Shown: positions 6,328 through 8,134 of the stretch, piece after piece
How the letters are laid out: each line of letters begins with the position of its first letter
Numbering within the stretch: position 1 is the stretch's first letter
From: Pseudomonadota bacterium
GTDB taxonomy: Bacteria; Myxococcota; UBA9042; PHBI01
Assembly (NCBI GenBank): GCA_005788935.1
Contig: SYAK01000250.1
Span: 1 to 8,134, forward strand
Reading direction: 5' to 3'
DNA: 8,134 bases
Program-made: the position numbers and the translations under genes
The notes under the pieces: model-generated
Database searches by the model: none
What the model was told of the DNA's origin: nothing
What the model saw: the letters and a program-made list of their open reading frames with translations, nothing else

Positions 6328-7158
6328 ATGTACGAAGCAGGCTTCATCGGCGTCGGGAACATGGGAGAGGCCCTCGCGCGCGGCCTCGCGGCGAGCATCG
6401 GGGGCGAGCGGCTGCTGCTGCTCGATGTCGCGGTCGAGCGCGCGCGGCACGTGGCCGAGGCGCTCGGGGCGGCGGTGGCGGAGTCGCTTGGCGCGATGGC
6501 GGCCAGCGCGAGGGTCATCGTCGTCGCGGTCAAGCCCCCGCAGGTGCTCGAGACGCTGCGTGCGCTCGCCCCGCACCTCGTTGGCGGACAGACCATCCTC
6601 TCGGTGGCCGCGGGCGTGCCGCTTGGCGCGATGACGCGTGCGCTCGGGTCCGAGCCGAAGGCGACCGTCGTGCGCGCGATGCCCAACACGCCGTGCCTGG
6701 TCGGGCGTGGGGTCTCGGCCCTCGCGGCCGCCTCGGATACGCCCGAGGAGAGCCTCTTTGCGGCCGAGCGCGTGCTCTCTGGCGTCGGTCTGGCGCTGCG
6801 GGTTCCAGAGGGCCAGCTTGACGCGGTGACCGCGCTTTCGGGCAGCGGGCCGGCCTACGTGTTCCGCTTCCTCGAAGGGCTCGTGGACGGCGCGATGGCG
6901 CTCGGGCTCGACGCTCGGACGGCCCGGCAGCTCGCCGTGGAGACGGTCGCGGGTGCGGCTGCGCTCGCGGGGGCCTCGACAGACACCCTCGGCGTGCTGC
7001 GCGAGCGCGTGACGTCGAAGGGTGGGACCACCGCGGCGGCCCTCGCGGTCTTTGACGGGCGGGACCTCGTGGGCACCATCCGGGCGGCGATGCAGGCGGC
7101 GGCGGCCCGCAGCGAGGAGATGGGGCGCGCCTATGGTGACGATGGCGGTGCAGCGTGA
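6328..7158 (+). CDS. proC: Pyrroline-5-carboxylate reductase
   Basis: Cytoplasmic enzyme of the last step of proline synthesis: reduction of 1-pyrroline-5-carboxylate to L-proline with NAD(P)H. The 276 residues match the family length of about 270. The N-terminal Rossmann fold has GFIGVGNMGEAL (5-16) with GxGxxG at 8-13. AVKPPQVLE follows the fourth strand; most relatives have VKPQ, so one residue is extra or shifted here. MPNTP (118-122) closes the nucleotide-binding part. The C-terminal dimerisation and substrate domain has LSGSGPAYVF (170-179) and VTSKGGTTAAAL (228-239), where many homologues have VTSPGGTT. The ATG at 6328 gives the usual short lead-in before FIGxGNMG. There is no Shine-Dalgarno, and a -10-like element lies 6 bases upstream, hinting at a leaderless message. 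The last 4 bases overlap the HAD gene, so the two are probably one operon. Identity is very secure. Confidence 0.96.
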   Translation: MYEAGFIGVGNMGEALARGLAASIGGERLLLLDVAVERARHVAEALGAAVAESLGAMAASARVIVVAVKPPQVLETLRALAPHLVGGQTILSVAAGVPLGAMTRALGSEPKATVVRAMPNTPCLVGRGVSALAAASDTPEESLFAAERVLSGVGLALRVPEGQLDAVTALSGSGPAYVFRFLEGLVDGAMALGLDARTARQLAVETVAGAAALAGASTDTLGVLRERVTSKGGTTAAALAVFDGRDLVGTIRAAMQAAAARSEEMGRAYGDDGGAA

Positions 7159-7862
7159 CCGGGGGTCTCCCGGACGGCCTGCAAGCGGGGCTCCGCCAGC
7201 GGGTCGACCGCGCAGACCACCCGATCGCGGTCCTCGACGTGGACCTGACGCTCGTCGAGAACGCGCCGCGCACCCGCGCGCTGCTCGTGGCATTTTGCAA
7301 AATGCATTGTCCGGATTTGATTGCCAGAGCCGAGGCGATGCCGCTCGTCTTCTCGATCGCGCGGAACGCCGAGGCGCTCGGTCTGCCCGAGCCCCTGCGC
7401 GCGAAGGTCCCGGCGTTCTGGTGGGAGACCTTCTTTCACCCCGATTATCTCGCCCACGACACGCTGCTCGACGGCGCCGCCGAGGCGGTCGGGACGCTGC
7501 GTGCGGCGGGCGTCACGGTCGTCTACCTGACGGCCCGCCCAAGCAGCCTCGTCGCGGCCACCTCGGCGTCCTTCGCGACCCTGGGACTGCCGCTTGGCGT
7601 CGCCGGGACGGCCCTCGTGACGAAGGACGACCCGCAGGTGAGCGACCACGCCTTCAAGGCTGGCGCCTTCGGCTGGATTCGCAGGCTGGGGCAGCCAGTG
7701 CTTGTCGCGGACAACGAGCCCTCCCACGTCAACGCGATGGCCGCGGCCTTCCCCGACGCCCTCGCGGTCCACGTCGCGACGCGCCACTCCGAGCCAGCCC
7801 CGCCGCTCGCTGCGGGCGTCCAGGTGTCGCCGAGCCTGCTCGCCGCGATTCGCCCGGTCTAG
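7155..7862 (+). CDS. HAD-superfamily hydrolase (phosphatase-like)
   Basis: Probably a soluble phosphatase or related hydrolase acting through an aspartyl-phosphate. Motif I is LDVDLTLV, with nucleophile D28 and acid/base D30. Motif II is YLTARP (T126). The motif III lysine is probably K157 in VTKDD. Motif IV is VADNEPSH, with D186 and E188 as magnesium ligands. The roughly 95 residues between motifs I and II are helical-looking and fit a C1-type cap; they contain FWWETFFHPDYL. At 235 residues the length is normal for the superfamily. The GTG start at 7155 is the first possible start after an in-frame stop at 7137-7139, and it shares GTGA with the proC stop, indicating translational coupling. 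Codons 46-58 (7290-7328) use many A/T-ending codons, unlike the rest, and contain a 16-bp palindrome. The substrate is unknown; a role in proline metabolism is suggested only by position. The stop overlaps that of the convergent DUF2288 gene. Confidence 0.85.
   Translation: MTGGLPDGLQAGLRQRVDRADHPIAVLDVDLTLVENAPRTRALLVAFCKMHCPDLIARAEAMPLVFSIARNAEALGLPEPLRAKVPAFWWETFFHPDYLAHDTLLDGAAEAVGTLRAAGVTVVYLTARPSSLVAATSASFATLGLPLGVAGTALVTKDDPQVSDHAFKAGAFGWIRRLGQPVLVADNEPSHVNAMAAAFPDALAVHVATRHSEPAPPLAAGVQVSPSLLAAIRPV
7290..7305. repeat. Perfect 16-bp AT-rich palindrome inside the HAD gene
   Basis: GCATTTTGCAAAATGC is identical to its reverse complement. It overlaps a second palindrome, AATGCATT (7301-7308). 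It sits in a short low-GC island (7290-7326) within otherwise very GC-rich coding sequence. It could be a protein-binding site or a remnant of inserted DNA; the reading frame is kept. Confidence 0.6.
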
Positions 7863-8134
7863 GACGCCGGGCGCCGCTGCGCGAGCACCCACGGGCGCAC
7901 GACGGCCGCCCACCACACCTCGCCGTCAGCGTGCGCGAGGCCACCCTCGGTCTCGATGCGCCAGAGGGCCCCGGCCTCGAGCCAGGCGCCGACCGCCGCC
8001 ACGTCATCGCGAGCCAGCGCCACGCCGACCGCGACGAGGTCGAGTCTCGACGCGCACCCGAGGACGACCCCGCGCGCGACGTGCGGCGCGAGATCCCCGA
8101 CGAGCACCGGCCCGACCGTCTCGCGGACACCTGC
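7859..8134 (-). CDS. DUF2288 family protein (5' end cut by right window edge)
   Basis: The minus strand is open from the window edge to a TAG at 7861-7859, giving 91 residues. The pattern matches my memory of DUF2288, a family of about 100-residue proteins of unknown function: an RET near the N-terminus, then HVARG, SRLDLVAVGVALARDD, WLEAGAL, and a C-terminal WWAAVVRPWVLAQ. In relatives the same places read ETAKI, HFARG, LDLVEVA, WLDAG and WAVVVSPWVLVQ. A GTG at 8107 could serve as a start, but the RET motif lies upstream of it and is in frame, so the real start is probably just outside the window with only a few residues missing. The gene is convergent with the HAD gene with no gap between them, so no terminator is visible. 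No catalytic or membrane feature is evident. The family call is from recalled motifs, not a search. Confidence 0.75.
   Translation of the reverse strand, partial: AGVRETVGPVLVGDLAPHVARGVVLGCASRLDLVAVGVALARDDVAAVGAWLEAGALWRIETEGGLAHADGEVWWAAVVRPWVLAQRRPAS

Noticed and set aside
7131..7916. A minus-strand frame opposite the HAD gene
   Set aside because: It overlaps both proC's end and all of the HAD gene. It shows no recognisable motifs, while the plus strand has the full HAD motif set.
8105..8107. GTG at 8107 as the start of the DUF2288 gene
   Set aside because: The frame stays open to the window edge, and the family's conserved N-terminal RET motif lies upstream of this GTG, so the gene most likely starts outside the window.

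Overview
The window is very GC-rich DNA (about 70% by eye), with codon third positions almost always G or C. Genes are tightly packed and there is one large secreted lipoprotein with thrombospondin type-3 repeats. This suggests a Myxococcota or other former deltaproteobacterial genome. That is an inference from style; there is no rRNA or marker gene that fixes the taxon. I found no tRNA, rRNA, CRISPR array, transposase or phage gene.

Layout. (1) Positions 1-845, minus strand: the N-terminal 281 residues of a polynucleotide phosphorylase (pnp) that runs off the left edge. It is divergent: the usual FFRR loop reads GWGRR, and the helical linker between the two RNase PH domains is about 60 residues shorter than in E. 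coli. (2) Positions 846-955: a divergent promoter region. (3) 956-2251, plus: a sodium-coupled concentrative nucleoside transporter (CNT/NupC family) with nearly all ligand-binding residues in place. (4) 2252-2429: an intergenic region with a good extended -10 site. (5) 2430-6248, plus: a 1272-residue lipoprotein that joins an amidohydrolase (deaminase-like) domain to calcium-binding TSP3 repeats, an OB-fold-like module, two Ig-like modules and a beta-rich C-terminal domain. (6) 6249-6327: a strong hairpin, probably a terminator, overlapping the likely proC promoter. (7) 6328-7158: proC, pyrroline-5-carboxylate reductase. (8) 7155-7862: a HAD-family hydrolase overlapping proC by 4 bases. (9) 7859-8134, minus: a DUF2288 protein, cut by the right edge, whose stop codon overlaps the HAD stop in a shared CTAG.

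How the genes fit together. proC and the HAD gene form a translationally coupled pair. The left half has a loose nucleotide theme: an RNA phosphorolysis enzyme, a nucleoside importer, and a surface amidohydrolase from a superfamily that includes nucleoside and base deaminases. A salvage link is possible but unproven, because no substrate can be read from the sequence.

Most notable points: the divergent PNPase with a reduced linker; the surface enzyme-scaffold fusion; a perfect 16-bp AT-rich palindrome with a cluster of rare codons inside the HAD gene; and -10-like elements placed exactly 6 bases before two ATG codons, which suggests leaderless transcripts. I do not see a clear new multi-gene system.
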